The position numbers were made by a program, and so were the translations under genes. This document shows positions 34,748 through 48,400 of a DNA stretch of 64,000 bases, piece after piece. The stretch's first letter is position 1. Each line of letters starts with the position of its first letter. Origin of the DNA: Ceratotherium simum simum (taxonomy: Eukaryota > Chordata > Mammalia > Perissodactyla > Rhinocerotidae); assembly GCF_000283155.1 (NCBI RefSeq), contig NW_004454224.1, positions 9,196,661-9,260,660 of the forward strand. Direction: 5' to 3'. The notes beneath the pieces are model-generated. The model saw nothing but the letters and a program-made list of their open reading frames with translations. It was not told the DNA's origin and ran no database searches.

Positions 34748-35546
34748 ATATATCTGCATTTGCCTTTCCCCGACCCCCCGCCCCCCACCCCTGCTCCTCC
34801 AGCAGCTTCCCCGTCAATGCACGTCGCCCGGCGGCACACAACAGAACTGGCCTTCCCAGGCCCAAGCCCCTTCCCTGGGCGGCACCATGCAGGCGCCTCC
34901 CCTCGTGGGCGGAGTCGGGCAGCACGCCCCGCCCTCGCCCCGCCCACCGCTGGGCCGCTCCGCCCACCCTCCCGCCGACTCTGGAATCCCAAAGGGAGGA
35001 AAGGAAGGGAGAAACCAGACACACTCAAAAAGGAGAAGTGGGGAAGGAGGGTGGGGACAGAAGGACACAGCAAGCCTGGGGTGGGGACTGGAGGGCTTGG
35101 GAAGAGAAGGAAGGCAGGAGGGACAGAGGGAGGAAGAGGAAAAATAGAGGAAAATTAACAGGACGCGTGGTGGACACTTTACAAAACCCCCAGCCTTCCT
35201 TCCCGCCCAGCCCCACCAAAATAAACCTACCCCCCTTAAAAAAATAAATCAACCCAGGGCTGTGAGCACGTGCCCTGCCTGGCGGGCGTAGAGCCGAGAC
35301 GGACAGACGGCCCCAAGCCTGACGACGCCGCGACGCCAACGGCAGGAGGAAGGGGACAAGCACGGGGTTTTCCTTTTCTTTCTTCCTTTTTTTTTTTTTT
35401 TTTTTTTTTGCGTTTGCTCTTCGTGAGAGAAGTCTGAGGCAGCCAGGGAGTGAGTGGTCCCCATGGCCCCGGCAGGGAGAAGGCCGCCCCGTCCTCCCGG
35501 GCCCTCCCGGGAGGGGCAGCTGGCAGTGGGGCGCGGTGCCGGGGGC
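34742..35546 (-). other. NRXN2: NRXN2 3'UTR (inferred)
   Basis: About 800 nt between the stop codon and the ATTAAA. It contains a 23-base A tract on the sense strand (plus-strand T run 35387-35409) and GA-rich sequence at 34990-35150. There is no recognisable repeat, which fits a conserved UTR. Confidence 0.55.
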
Positions 35547-36433
35547 TCAGACGTAATACTCCTTGTCTTTGTTCTTCTTGGCCTTGCTGGGCGTCTTGGG
35601 GGCAGCCGGGGCCTTCTCTTTCACCACGGCCCCATTGCTCTGGGCCGAGTTACTGATGTAGTTCCGGCTCTGGTCCACCTGGTAGGAGCCCTCGTCGCGG
35701 TTGCGGTACTTGTACATGGCGTAGAGGAGGATGAGGATGCAGAGCGCCGCGGCGGCGACGATGCCCACCACCATGCCCGTGGTGCTGCTGGACTCCCGGA
35801 TCACCTCCACCGCACCCGGCGGGCCCCGCTCCCCGGGCCCCGTGGGGCTGGCTGTGGGCAGATGGGGGAAGCCGGGGGCCGAGGTCACGCCGGGGCGCAG
35901 GGGAGGGGGCCTCCGCGGCTCGAAGGACGTGGGGCCCCCGGGCCCCAGGGGTGGGTTCTCCAGCAGGGGCTGCAGCGGGTCTCGGTGGTTCATTTTGCCC
36001 GCCGGCAGGTTGGGGGCCGGGGCGGAGGGGGCTAGCAGCACCCCAGGGGCGCCCGTGGCCCCATCTGTCCTGAGGTTGGGCCGGGGAGCGGGTTTGCGGG
36101 GTGAGAGGAGGGTGGTGCGGTCCGTGACCAGGGGAAAGGTGGTGTAAAAGTCCTCGTCGTCCGTGGGGGGGAGGCTGGAGTCAAAGACCTCCCCGGAAGC
36201 GAAGCCCGAGGCCTCGATGGGCTCCTCGCAGTCGCTGTCGTCCTGCTCGGCCTGGCACGGGCCCCCGGAGGGCGGGCGGCGGGCCGCGGGCGGGGGCAGG
36301 GTGTCTTGGGTGGCGCCCACGCCCGTGAGGAAGGGGTAGAAGGTGGGGGGTGGGGGCACGAAGGGGGACCGGGTGGCCACGGGAGGGGGGTCTAAGGAGT
36401 CCTCCGTGATAATGGGCAATATTAACTCTCCTC
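35547..36433 (-). CDS. NRXN2: NRXN2 terminal exon: stalk, transmembrane helix, cytoplasmic tail
   Basis: 887 coding nt from acceptor ttctag to TGA (35549-35547). It begins [18 protein letters not shown]. Next come a proline-rich stalk with the acidic Cys pair [10 protein letters not shown] and the SG dipeptides of [12 protein letters not shown] (possible glycosaminoglycan sites). Then follows a Pro-rich juxtamembrane region ending [11 protein letters not shown]. The membrane helix is [20 protein letters not shown] at 35712-35777. The tail has [10 protein letters not shown] (protein 4.1-type binding region) and ends [10 protein letters not shown]. The GC content is very high, with antisense chance frames. 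Confidence 0.98.
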
Positions 36434-39400
36434 CTAGAACAAGAGAGAGAAGAGAAAAGAGAGAGCGTCAGCGAGGGCACGGGGCGCAGGCGGCCGGCAC
36501 AGAGAGAGAAACAACAGCCTCACACACCCAAATCGGTTCCAATTGGCTTTGGCGGAGACTAGAGCGGGCCGGGCCCGCCCGCCAGCCGGCCGGAGCACTG
36601 CGCTTTAAGCGGGCAGCGGCTCGGATGCCCTGGGCACCCCACGCACGGGCTCTGTGGCTCTCTGAGTTTTGTTTGTCTTAAGAAACCAAAAGGAACAGAA
36701 AGGAAAGGAAATCGAAAAGAAACGGAAAAAAAAATCTCTACTGGTTTAAGGTTTTAAAAACAGACACAAGAGCAGCATTTAAACAAACCTAACAACAATA
36801 TCTTTTAGGGTTTTTTCTAGATTTTTCTCTTTTTTTGCTTTTGTTTTTTTTTTTTTCTTTTGTTTTTAAAAAAGAAGATAGCATACCACGGAATTCAGGC
36901 AACTTACATCAACAAATAGGCCGTGTGATTTTAGCATGAAGAAAAAAATTACAAACAGAGCTGTGTAAGCGGGTTCTCCCGAAAAAAATAAGAAAAAACA
37001 ACTTTTCCGTACAACGTTTTCTGTCTATCTGTTTGGTATCTCCCTCCCTCGCTCTTCTCTCCCTGAAAATCTTGCTTCCTCCAGAATACTCTCTCTCCTC
37101 CCTCGTTTGTGCCCTCTCCCCCTCATTAAACACAAAGCTGAAATTTGCACAGTGCAGGCTGGCGTTGTGGAACTGTTACCGCCACTTGGTGTCAGCGTGT
37201 GGGTGAGGGAGGGAGCAGTGGGAAGGAGGGCTTGGGGAGGAGGTACATGACAGGGCAGCTGTGTGGGCATTGCTCCATCAGTGAGAAGACTTGGCAGGGG
37301 GTAGTCATGGGAAGGGACTTTGAAGGCTAATTGCAGGTTGGCCACGGGGAGAGGAGAAATTGAAGGTGGGAGGTGACGAGGTCCATGAGGAAGAGTTGGC
37401 AGAGAAGACACAGACACATTGGAGGAGGGTCCTGTCCCATAGGACATTGGGAGGGGTGGTGAGGAGCCATGTAGAGGCAGGGAGGTGGGGAGGCGGGGAG
37501 TGAGGGACATGTGATTCTTGAGCTAACCCTAAATCCCCAACTTTCTTTTTCTTCACCCTCCACCTCTGACCCCCACTGACTTCCCCCCTCCCCCTCCCCA
37601 GAACCCCCATGGGCCGCCAGGACCTGGCCAGGGCTTGACTGCCTCTGGCCCTCTTATTATTGTTAAAACAATAATAAAACAACGGAAAGAAGAAGAAAGC
37701 AAAAAAAGAAAAGAAAATACACAGCCATCTGGGAAGGATGCACTTGCTAATATAGGGCCCAGGTGAACTAGTGGGGAGGGCTTTTGGGGTAGGGGTAGGT
37801 CTCTTCCCTCCCTAGGTCTGATAACTGGGGTCCCCTGGGCATAAACTGCAATTCCCATCAGCCCCAAAGGGTGAGAACTACAACTCCCGTAGGCCCTTGG
37901 AGGGGTGTGGACCACAATTACCATCAGCCCCTGGGTCAACAACTACAATTCCCATCAGCCCCCTGGGCCTCCTCTCCAACCAAAGTACTGAAACCCACTG
38001 GTCTGGGGTAGAAGGGAGCTGGAGCATGGCTCTAGGTCATTGGTGGGGGGGGGTCTCCCTCCTCTTGAAGGGGCGCCTCCGAGCCTGGTGGGGGCTGGAG
38101 GTTTCCTCTCTAACTCTCCCTCCAGCACAGCCCAAGATCTGCCCCCATCTGAGTGCTTCTCCCTGGTCTCTGTAAGGTGCAGTCTTCGCAGATCACACCA
38201 CAAGCCCCCTACCCCTCCACAGGAAACATCCCAGAGTTCCACTGCCAGGTCCCACCTGTCCCACTGTAGCCAGGCCAGCCGCATGCCACCGCCGCATCTT
38301 GGCACCTCTTCTCCTGCTCCCCGAACCCAAAGCCCCCGGTCTCTGTGCTGCTGTTCAAACACCTCTGCTGATCCTTCAGATCGTAAACTCCAGCAGTCTG
38401 GCAGAGCCGTCCTTGGCCACACTAGCCAGCCACAGCCAGGATTTTGCCATCGAACTCACAGCCTTGCCGAGCTCCTCGGGCTGCTCTTCCCACCAGGCTC
38501 CAATCTCCCCCCGGGCAGGGGTTCACCTGCACCCCAGATTGTGAAGCCCCAGGATGCCTGGCCCTCCAGGGGCTCAGCCACACTGAAAAACTGACCTAAG
38601 AGCAAAGAAGCACGTTTTGTGGAGCTGGGGCCCGCCAACCCCAGCTTTTTATGGAAGAGGATGCTGAGGCCTGGGGTGGACAGGACCTTCCCAAAGTCAC
38701 CAGGTGTCATACAAATGGACTGTCCAGTCCCTTCTGTGGCTCTCAGAGGCCACAGAAGGGCTGAGTCTCACAAGGATCCTGGGAAGGCCTGGCTCATCCT
38801 CCCAGGCCTGCAGGAATCTGCCAGGCTGCTTGACTTGGCTTGGATGTTAATCTGGGAGGCCACAGACCTGTTCCGTCATTAATTCCTGCGTGACTATGGG
38901 CAAGTTTCTTTCACTCTCTGGGCCTCAGTTTCCTCGTCTATAAAATTAGGGTATTGGGCTCGAGGTCCAGGGAGAGGCCAAGGCCTGGCTTCTGTGGACC
39001 TCCAGCCTACACATGAACATACTTTGTCCTCCCATCCCCACCTGAGCCCCAGACCCACCAAGGACAGCCCAGCACCCTGGTCCCTGGGTAAGGGGCAAAT
39101 TCAGCCCTTGGCTCTTGGGAGGAGGCTGGCAGCCTTTCAAGTGGCGGCACCCTGGGTCCAATCATGGCAGGGGTCCGCTCCCTGTATGGACCCCGAGTGC
39201 TCTGGGGTCCTCACTGCTGGCCCACACCACCTGCCCTCTTCCTGACCTTGGCCTTCTGTTCAGAACATCTTCCCCCTGCTGATATCTCAGTCAGCCTTCG
39301 AATCTAGCCAAACACTTCCTCTTCCAGGAAGGCTTCCAGTTTGGCCTCACTTCCAGGGAAGGCTCAAGGCTCATCCATCTGTCTCCCTAGCACCCAGCAC

Positions 39401-42400
39401 TGGGCCGGGCATAGAGCGGGTGCTCATTGTGTTTTGGTCGGGGAAGGGGAGGAATACTCATCATGCACTTCCTCTGAGCCAGGCCAGGCTAGGTGGCTGG
39501 GGAAGGAGGTGGGAGCCCCTCTTACAGGCCAGAGCAGCTGGGTTCTGAACACCCTTCCTCCCCCACCCCTCAGACAGGGGGCACTGCTAAGAGCTCAGCC
39601 TGGCAGGAGCCTTGCTCCATGGACCCAGCTCTCACCCACAGCCATCTCTGCCTTCGATCTTAGACTGGGCCACCAGCTGTTCCTGGAAACTTCAGAGCCA
39701 AGGCTTGTCCTAGGCAGGCTTGTGGCCCTTTACCAGCTGGCCATAGCTAGGGCCCCAGTAGAATGCCAGGCCCAGGGCACAGGACCAGGAGGCCCTTGTT
39801 GGAGATATGTCATGCCCTGGAGGAGCTGATTGGGCTGATTGGGGCACAGACCTTGGCTCTCGACCCTCTCGCTCACCCCTAGCCAGACTAGGGTGTATGG
39901 GGACCTCAGGCCTTGGACCACAGACAAATCCTGCCCAGCCTGAGCCCCCCACAGCCATCTGCCCCAACTTGCTGGTTCTTTAGGTCCTTGGGACACAGAG
40001 GCTCCCAGGTTCCCCCTGCACAGTCTTCCCCAGCCTCCAGAGTCCTCCCAGGCCTGGTCACATTGACCTCTTGTCCCTGCCCTTGAACCCCAGCCACTTC
40101 CCGGCCTCCATATCTGGGTCTTGGCCCTGTCCCTGCGTCCCCAGCTCCTCTGGAGGCTTTCCCTCAGCCCTTCTCTGCCCAAGGCTTTGACAGCATCTCC
40201 TGAGGGTGTCCTGCCCTCACCCACATCTCCCACACTGCCACAACTGCCCCTCGGTGCCCCCTTCTCGTGGCCCTGCACATCAGCCACCCTCTCCCATGCC
40301 ACTTCCTCCCTGCACCCTGCACCCCTCGCCCTCTCCACAAGACAGCCTGCTATCAAGAACCCACGCTGCCTTCCTTCCCCGACACTCAGTTGAGCCTGGG
40401 CTCTCTGGCAGTCAAGTCCCATGCAACTAGGGTACTGGACCTTCCTGGGGTCAGACACTGATCCAGGAAGGGTCAGGCAAGCTTGCCCCAGTGAGCAGTT
40501 AATGGGGCCTAGAGGAGGGGAGGACCCCTCAGAGACTCCTCACTACAGAATTCCAACCCGGGATTCCCCAGGGCATTTGGGGGCGCAGACACATGAAGAT
40601 TCGTGGTGCCTGTGACCCTGGGTCCAGCTCTACACCAAGGGTGCACACTGGGATGGGGTACTCCTGGGAGTCTGATAAGCACCCTAGGCAGCCTCCCTTC
40701 CCTCCCCCATTTCAGGCAGCTGCAGATTTGGGAAATACCCACAGGGTGCACTTATCACTAATGACACCCACCCTCTGCTCCTAAATTGAATTTCAGTGTG
40801 TGTCCGTCCCACTTCCTAGAGAGAATTCCATTCTGGCCAAGAAGACCACCAGCCTTTCCCGAGCACCCCTCCCTCCCAGCTTCCCTGACTCTGGGGGCTG
40901 CTGGCCCAGCCAGCTGTGCCCTTTCTGCCTTTAGGGCACAGAAAGCCCCAGACTGGAAATCTACCCAAGAACCCCATGCAGACCCAAGCAAGATGTGCCC
41001 ACCCCACACCTAAACCTTGTCTAGAACTGAGGTTGAGTGTCAGAGACTAAGCGATCAGCTGGCTAAGGCCTCATCTGCCAGCAATGGGGGCCCTGCCCAG
41101 GCTGTGAGGGCAAGAAGGCCATTAGCTTACAGAGTATTTCGTGCAAATTACAAAAAAAGCAGCCCCTTGATGTGGCCACAGCCTTGTGCATGACTTGGCA
41201 GACAGCATCTCTGTGCAAAATGGGAAAAAGGCATTCTGTCCTCCTAGTGGACACAGCCCTGCTCTGGTGCCCAGGATACACGGTTTGGCAAGCAAAGCGC
41301 TGGCTAGATTTCAGCCCTTACTCACCTGTTCCAGCAGAGAACAACCTGTGCAACCGTGTGCAGTCACCTGAAGGATGGCCCCCTCCCCACCCAGAAACAC
41401 CAGCCCAGCAGGGACAGACGCCAAGGGGGATTCAAGTCAGAGACAGCGAGGTGCATCACGAGGGCACACGCGTGCAACCACTCCTCTGAGGGTCTGTTTC
41501 TGTGCACCTGGGCATATGTCTCTGAGCACATGTGCGCATGTGTGCACAAACCTCGATGGCTCTGAGCACATGAGAGTGCATGTTAGCGAGTCTGAGCAGA
41601 CATGTGCATGCCAGTGAACTTTTAGCTCTGCTCCTGTGTCTGCCTGGGTCTGAGCTCATGTGTGTATGCGTGAATGAATGAATGGGCCACTGAGAACATG
41701 TGAGCGTGCCACCACGGGTCTGAGCACACGCAATGTGCCTCTGTGAACACCTTCTTCCCCAAACTCATTTCCTCCTTCTTTTGGGCAGTGAGACTACATT
41801 TCCCAGCATCCCTTGTGATTAGGTGTAGTCATATGACTCAGCAGTGGGCACTGCCCGTACCAGCCCATAAAAGACTCCTGTGTGCGATCCACGTTCTTTC
41901 TCCTCCTTCCAGTGGCCTTGCAAACCACGTGTTGGATATGTAGGAGCCTCAAGATGGAAGGAGCCTGGATTTCCCATGCACCCCTTGGGGCAAAGCCACC
42001 TGCTAATCAGGAGCACCCAGGTAGGGCTTCACCTGGGTGAGACACTTCCCTTGAAGTAGCCACCGAGATTCGGGGGATATATCTGTTACAGAAACAAATG
42101 TTACTTTAACTAATACAGACACTGAACCAGGGATGGGTGTCACAAAAACCTGTGGCACTCATGTAACAACCCAAGGAAACGGATTTGGAGGCTGTTTTTT
42201 CTAGGAATATATATATTATATGAAGAGCTGTATAATGCAGTGCAGAACATGTGGTACCAACCATTGCTTGTGATGACCTACAGGTCAGGCCACGTGCCTA
42301 CTGAGGCGCTAAGGGAAAGTGCCAGGACAGTCAGGGTGACACTGCTGGCTTTCACTTGGTGCTTTTAGCAACATATTACAAGAAAGAGACAGGCAAGAAT

Positions 42401-45400
42401 TGGCAAGTTTGCAAGCAGAGATGAAGGGAAGAGAGGGCCCAGAAATGTGGGGCCTGCGAGTGTCAGAAGGGCCACTGTTTCCAAACCCCAAATTGTAAGA
42501 GAGAAGATTGGAAACAGCTTTGAGGGACAATGGCCCGGTGAAACTTGCAGCTGAATGAGGGGGCTCAGCTTTGCTGCAAGGATCAGATTAAGGCTGTGGC
42601 CTCCCCACCTATGGTTTCAGATGCCCTCAAGATAGTCACCACTAGGGCCGGCCCCGTGGCTTAGCAGTTAAGTGCGTGCGCTCCACTACTGGCGGCCCGG
42701 GTTCGGATCCCGGGTGCGCACCAACGCACCGCTTCTCTGGTCATGCTGAGGCCGCGTCCCACATAGAGCAACTAGAAGGATGTGCAACTATGACATACAA
42801 CTATCTACTGGGGCTTTGGGGGAAAAAAGGAGGAGGATTGGCAATAGATGTTAGCTCAAAGCTGGTCTTCCTCAGCAAAAAGAGGAGGATTAGCATGGAT
42901 GTTAGCTCAGGGCTGATCTTCCTCACAAAAAAAAAAATAGTCACCACTAAATTAAGAGACAGGCATGGGGGCAGAGAAACAAGGAAATAAAAAGGCTTGA
43001 GAATTATGTCTAGGCGAGAACTGAGTGTGGTTACTTTGACTGTTTGAGTCTTAAAATAACCTTTGAGCCCCAAATATGCATGAGCAGGAAGTGGGCTGTC
43101 AACGCTATAGGGCCTCCACGGAGGAAATTCTCCCAACACCCACTTCAGAGATGGCCATGGAGGATAAGGACCAGGAAGAACCTCCCAGAGGGCAGCGCCA
43201 GGGCTCCAGACAAAGGAGAGGGGAGTTCGTCCCAGACAACAGAGGCAAGGTTTAGGAAGAAACTTCCCCACTATTGGGGGCAAGCCTCGAGCGGCCTGCT
43301 GGCTAGATCTCCCAAACGCTAGGAACTAGGAGCCGCTGTGTGTCCTCAATCCTTCCTTTTTTTGAATGGGAGGTTTATTGTGGTGGTCGTCTCTAGCCCA
43401 CCACTGTATTCTGGGTGTGCATTGGGCTGTGCAGACAGTAGGTTCAATTATCCTTTGAGTATCCAGACCACAAAAGGGTACCCAGGAGCCAGGTCTGGGC
43501 CCAATGGAGTGAGCCACCGTCTCCCCAACATCCTCACCTTCGAGATGACTACCCTCACTGGATGGGGCTTTCAGGTGTCTCCCTTAGGGAGGGGTAGGTG
43601 TGCTCTGTGGGTGGGAAGAAGTGTGGAATGGATAGCTGGTGACCCGAAGGCCAGACTGTGGCAAATAAATCACTAGCTAGTCACCAAATCTTCTTCCTAG
43701 GGGCACAGCAAGGCCACACGCCCAGGCCTTCCTGGAAGCTAGGCTGAGGCCACGAGACTGAGCTCTGGATGGGAGAATCAGCAGGAGCAGTGTGCGCCTC
43801 TCCCTCCCAGGCCTGGCCCATGAAACCTTCCCCTTTGTGAGCCCTCCCTGCTCATCCCCTTCCACAATTCGGGAAGTCACACGGTGAAGACGGTGCAGCC
43901 TCACAATGGAAGGATGCCGACCCCTGAATCAGCACATGGAGAAGAGCTGTCCACCAATCAGGAACACATGTTTATAACTTTACATGAAGGAGAAATAAAT
44001 TTCTATGCCTTAAACCACAGATGTCGTGGAGTTTATCTGTTACAGCAACTAGCGTTACCTTAAGACACTCTGCAATCTGAACACATTTGTGCCTCTGTGA
44101 TTCTGAGCTAAATGTGTGGGTCTGAGCAAATGTGTCTGTATGTCTGTGTCTGAGGGTCTCATGTATGTGTGGGGGGCAATGCCTTAGAATGGAGGCACAC
44201 ATATGGGGCAAGTACATGAGGCTGCTTCTATAGGTCTGAGCACACGCAAGTTTATGTGAATCTGAGTACATGTGTAAGAGTGTGCCCTTGTAGGTTTGAA
44301 CAGCTGTGTGTGCTCACCTGTGTGAACACAGAGGCGTGCATTTTACTGGGTCTGAACATGTGTGTATGGCCTGAGGATATAAGTGTCTCTTTCTCTGTGC
44401 AGCTGCCTGTGTACCTCTGAGAATATGAGTAACTAGTAGCTGTGAGCACCCGTGTGGGCCAATGCAGACCTGAGTGTGTGTGCGTATACCACCATGGGAC
44501 TGAATATGAGTATGTGTGCCTTGAGGGGTCTGAGCATGTGTGTGTTTCTGAATGTGTGTGTGTCTCTGAGCCTGTGTGTATGTCTCTGAGCCTGTGTGTG
44601 TCTGAGCACACGGGTACGCAAGTAAAAATGAGCATCTGTAGGTCTGAGCTAAGGTGGGCCTCTGAGGGTCTCCTCTCATGGGGCAGTGTGGGAGGGACGC
44701 AGGTCTGTGAATCTGAACAAATGTGCGCATGTGCGGGGCCCCTGGGTCTGGGCACACACAGCCTACCTCTGAGAATGTGCACGTGTACCCTTCTGGGTCT
44801 CAGCACACAGGTGCACTTTGTGTGCACATGGGCATGCCTCCGTGGGAATGAGCACACGTGTGGGCACATGAGGACATCCTTTGAGGATGTTTGTGTGCAT
44901 CTTGGTGAGTGTGAACATATGTACAGACGACTGTAGGTCTGAGCACCAGTGTATACTCGGGTGGAGCTGTGACACACGTGCACCTCTGTGAGCCTGGGCA
45001 CAGGCATGTACTTCCCTGAATTCATGTCCATGTGTGTGTGCATACATGTGTGTACACATGTGTGTGCACGTGTGCCTGCACCACAGTAGGTCTGAGCACA
45101 CTGTGTTCTGTTCTAAACATGCATACATGCACCTGTGATTCTGAAACCTCTGTCAGCAGCTGTAAGCCTGAGCGTGCATGTAAGATTCCATGGTATGAGC
45201 ACACGCGTGAGCGTGTGTTATGCTGGTGGGTTTGTACACGCATGTGCCTCTGTGAACTGACTGTGGTTGTGGGATTCTGTGAGTCTGAGGACATGTATAT
45301 GCATGTGCCTCGGTGGGTTTGAGCACACGTGTGTACACGCTCAGGGCTGAACATACACATGGCATCATAAGTGTCCAAAATATGTGAGTGTTTCTGAGCA

Positions 45401-48400
45401 TGTGCAAGTGCCTCGGTGGGTTTAAGACACGCTGTGTGTGCACCTTTGTGCAGCTGAGCACGAGTGTAAGTGTGAAGCACTGTGGGTCTGAGCAGGGGGG
45501 CACCTGTGTGGGTGTTTTCGGAGCTCTGAGCACAGATACATAAGGCTGTGCCTCTGAGAGACTGTGCACGTATGTAGGGGTTTGTGCTTCCGTGGGTCTC
45601 AACAGCTGTGGATCAGTGTGTACAGACTTCTGGGGCTCTGAATACGTGCATGTCTCTTTAGGTTTAAGCATTTGTGTGCCTCTTTTGGTCTGGGCCCGAA
45701 TGGCATGTGCTCTTCTAGCTTTGAACATCTGTGTACCTGTGAAGCGGGCATGTGTGAGCTTGCTGGAGGTCCATAAATGCATGTGCATGGGTGAAGTCAG
45801 GCACATGTGTGCATACAGGTGTGTGCCTCTGTGGGTCTGAGTCTGTGTGTGCACCTCTTATGTGTCTCAGGGGTGCAAACTCAGATCCCTAAAGGATCAG
45901 GCCCATAACACAATGTGGTTCAGGCTGGCTGAGACAGCAAGGGGTGGTGGGTCACGTTACACACTGCACATTATGCAGTGCATGCTCCCCTACAGGCACT
46001 CCCATTCATTTCAACACTGTGTCCATCAAACAATACCCTTCTTTGGCTGGGTTGCCAACCTCAGGTAATAAAACCGTGGTAGATGATAGTCACCAGGCTG
46101 GGGGGAGAGGGTGTGGGGCCTGGGGTCCCTGTAGGGCCTAGGTCAAGGGAAAACGTGGGAAGGTGAGCAGGGATGACCCCAGGCTTCACACCTGGACCCA
46201 GAAAGGAGGATCTGGCAGACAGGAGGGATGCAAACACCCTGGGGTCAGCCCCTGGGTAGCCGCTGTCTCCAGCCAGGATGCCTCCACCTCTAACATTGAC
46301 CTCGGAGCCCAAGGAGGCCTGGCCCTGTGCTGGAGAAAAAGCCTCCCTGGGGGTGGCATGGTCGAGATCAGACTGAGGGACCCCGGAGTCACCTTGGTCC
46401 CTGCCTGGCCTCCCATCAGGATGACAAGAATCCAACTTTAAGCATTTCAGAGTGGTGCGAGGGTGGAAGTGCCAACACATGCGATGCACATCTGGGGGAG
46501 AGCCCGTGGGCTCCGTCCGTTTCCTCTGGGGGCTCAGGTGTGCACTCTGCCCTCCCTCCCCGCTTATATTAAAGCAGGGTGCGGGGCTGGCCCACCAGCC
46601 TCTCCCACCCCCCAGCTTCTATTCCTCCTCCACCCTCATCCTCCCCTCACATACTTGGCCCTTTGATGGGGGCAGGACAGCTGACCCACTACTTCAGCTC
46701 CTTCTCACTCACTTGTCCCAACACAGCCTGAAAGAGCTCGGCCCACACTCAGCGTCACACCCAGGCCCCTGACAAGCCCCCGGGCTGGAGCTGGGAGGTT
46801 AGAACCTTGGTGGACAGTGTGTGGCTCTGGTGTGGTCCAGTGTGGGCTGCACGTCCCTGCGCGGTGACCATCTGGCCCGACACTCCTCTCTGCAGGGTCC
46901 AGGGAGAGCAGAGACTCCGCCTCTCACCCCGGCAGTTGCCATCCCAGAGCGTGCGAACATGGGCATGAGTGTGCAAACATGTGTGGTGGGCCAACAGCGC
47001 CCTCTTCTCATGATCCACACAGCCCTTTGTCCCCAGAGTCCCCTCCCAGGGCTCTCATGGGGCCATTCGTCACAGCCACTCCCGGCAGGCCCGCACTAGA
47101 GGCGCTGTGTCCACCCAGTAAGTGACTAGTTAGAGGGGTGAAGCAGAGGAGTGCTCTGTCGAAGCTGCCAGATGCCAGAGCCTCCCAAAGCAATGGCGGA
47201 GTGTGAGGGTGCATCCTGAGCTGAGATTACCCAGGGAGATGGAGGGAATGGCCCCCCACAGAGGGGCCTCCCCACAGTGGAGGGCATCTGTTCCAGAACG
47301 CACGCACCGGCCCTTGGCTGTGGACGGGGAGGCCTTTCCAGCCCAGCAGCTGCAGCTCCCCCTAATGCCTCTGGGCCCAGGACTGCTGGAACGACCCCCC
47401 TCAGCTCTGCTCTACTTGGGGGACGCAGAAGGCAGTCAGGCTTCAGCCTCTGGGTCTGGGGGCCTGTGTTCCAGAAATCCCTCTGCCCTTGGTCTCTGGG
47501 ACTTGAGCCTCTGCCCCAAGGCTCCATGGTCCTTCTTGCTCTACCCACACTCCTTCCATGGCTGCGGCCCACCCTCAGCTTGAGGATCTCCTCCGGGGCT
47601 GGCAGACCCCCAAGCCCATCCCTCAGGCCAGATTCACAGGATGTGCCCAGCTCACACTGCCCAGCTCAGCTGACCATATCACCTACCCCAAGCTTGCAGG
47701 CTCCTACCCCCACCTCCAGCCTTCTGGTACCAATAGCCCAGGTGCACCCACTGCAAGGTAACGGGGAGAAGTCTCTGGGAACCCAAGCAAGGGACGTAGG
47801 CCCCCACAGGCTCATCCAGTCTGCCACCAAGGCCCATGCTCCTCGCTGGGAAACCCAGCCACATCCAATCCTTCCTCCATCCCCCTGTCAGCCTCAAGCA
47901 CTAGGGCTCAGCTCCTCTCAGCCCCTCCCGCCCCCCAGCTCCTGTCAACCACCCCCAACCTGCTCAGATGAGCAGCCCTCACCCCCATGCCATGCCACAC
48001 CCCACACTTCTCAGTCGGCACTCAAGGCCCACCCCTGCTTTGCCAATCTGGTCTCTCTCTGGTCTCTCTCTTGACTCCAGCTGGAAGGACCAAGCAGAGG
48101 CCTGGAATGCCACTCTCAGCGCTGCTCTCCTATAGCAGCTCCCCCACTAGAAATCTGGGCCAGACCCCAGGTCCCAATCTCCCCAGTGGACCACATGTCT
48201 GGCCACGGGGTACCTCCCACCCAGTACACTGCCGGGCACAAAGCAGCTGTGCAGTAATTGCCCTGGCTTGGCCTGGCAGCCCTGGGCGAGTGTCCAGCCT
48301 GGGAACCCTCCAGACCAGACCACCGGACACCTCCCTGAGACTGGGGATGAGGAGGGTTCAGGATCAGCAGAGACCACCTCTACTAGTGACCAAGAGAACC

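Noticed and set aside
34250..35158. 302-codon plus-strand frame over the NRXN2 3'UTR
   Set aside because: Low-complexity Pro/Arg/Gly composition, antisense to the UTR, no homology recognised.
44252..45043. 263-codon minus-strand open frame rich in His, Thr, Cys
   Set aside because: It lies wholly in the GT-rich minisatellite; absence of stops follows from composition. No domain or splice structure.
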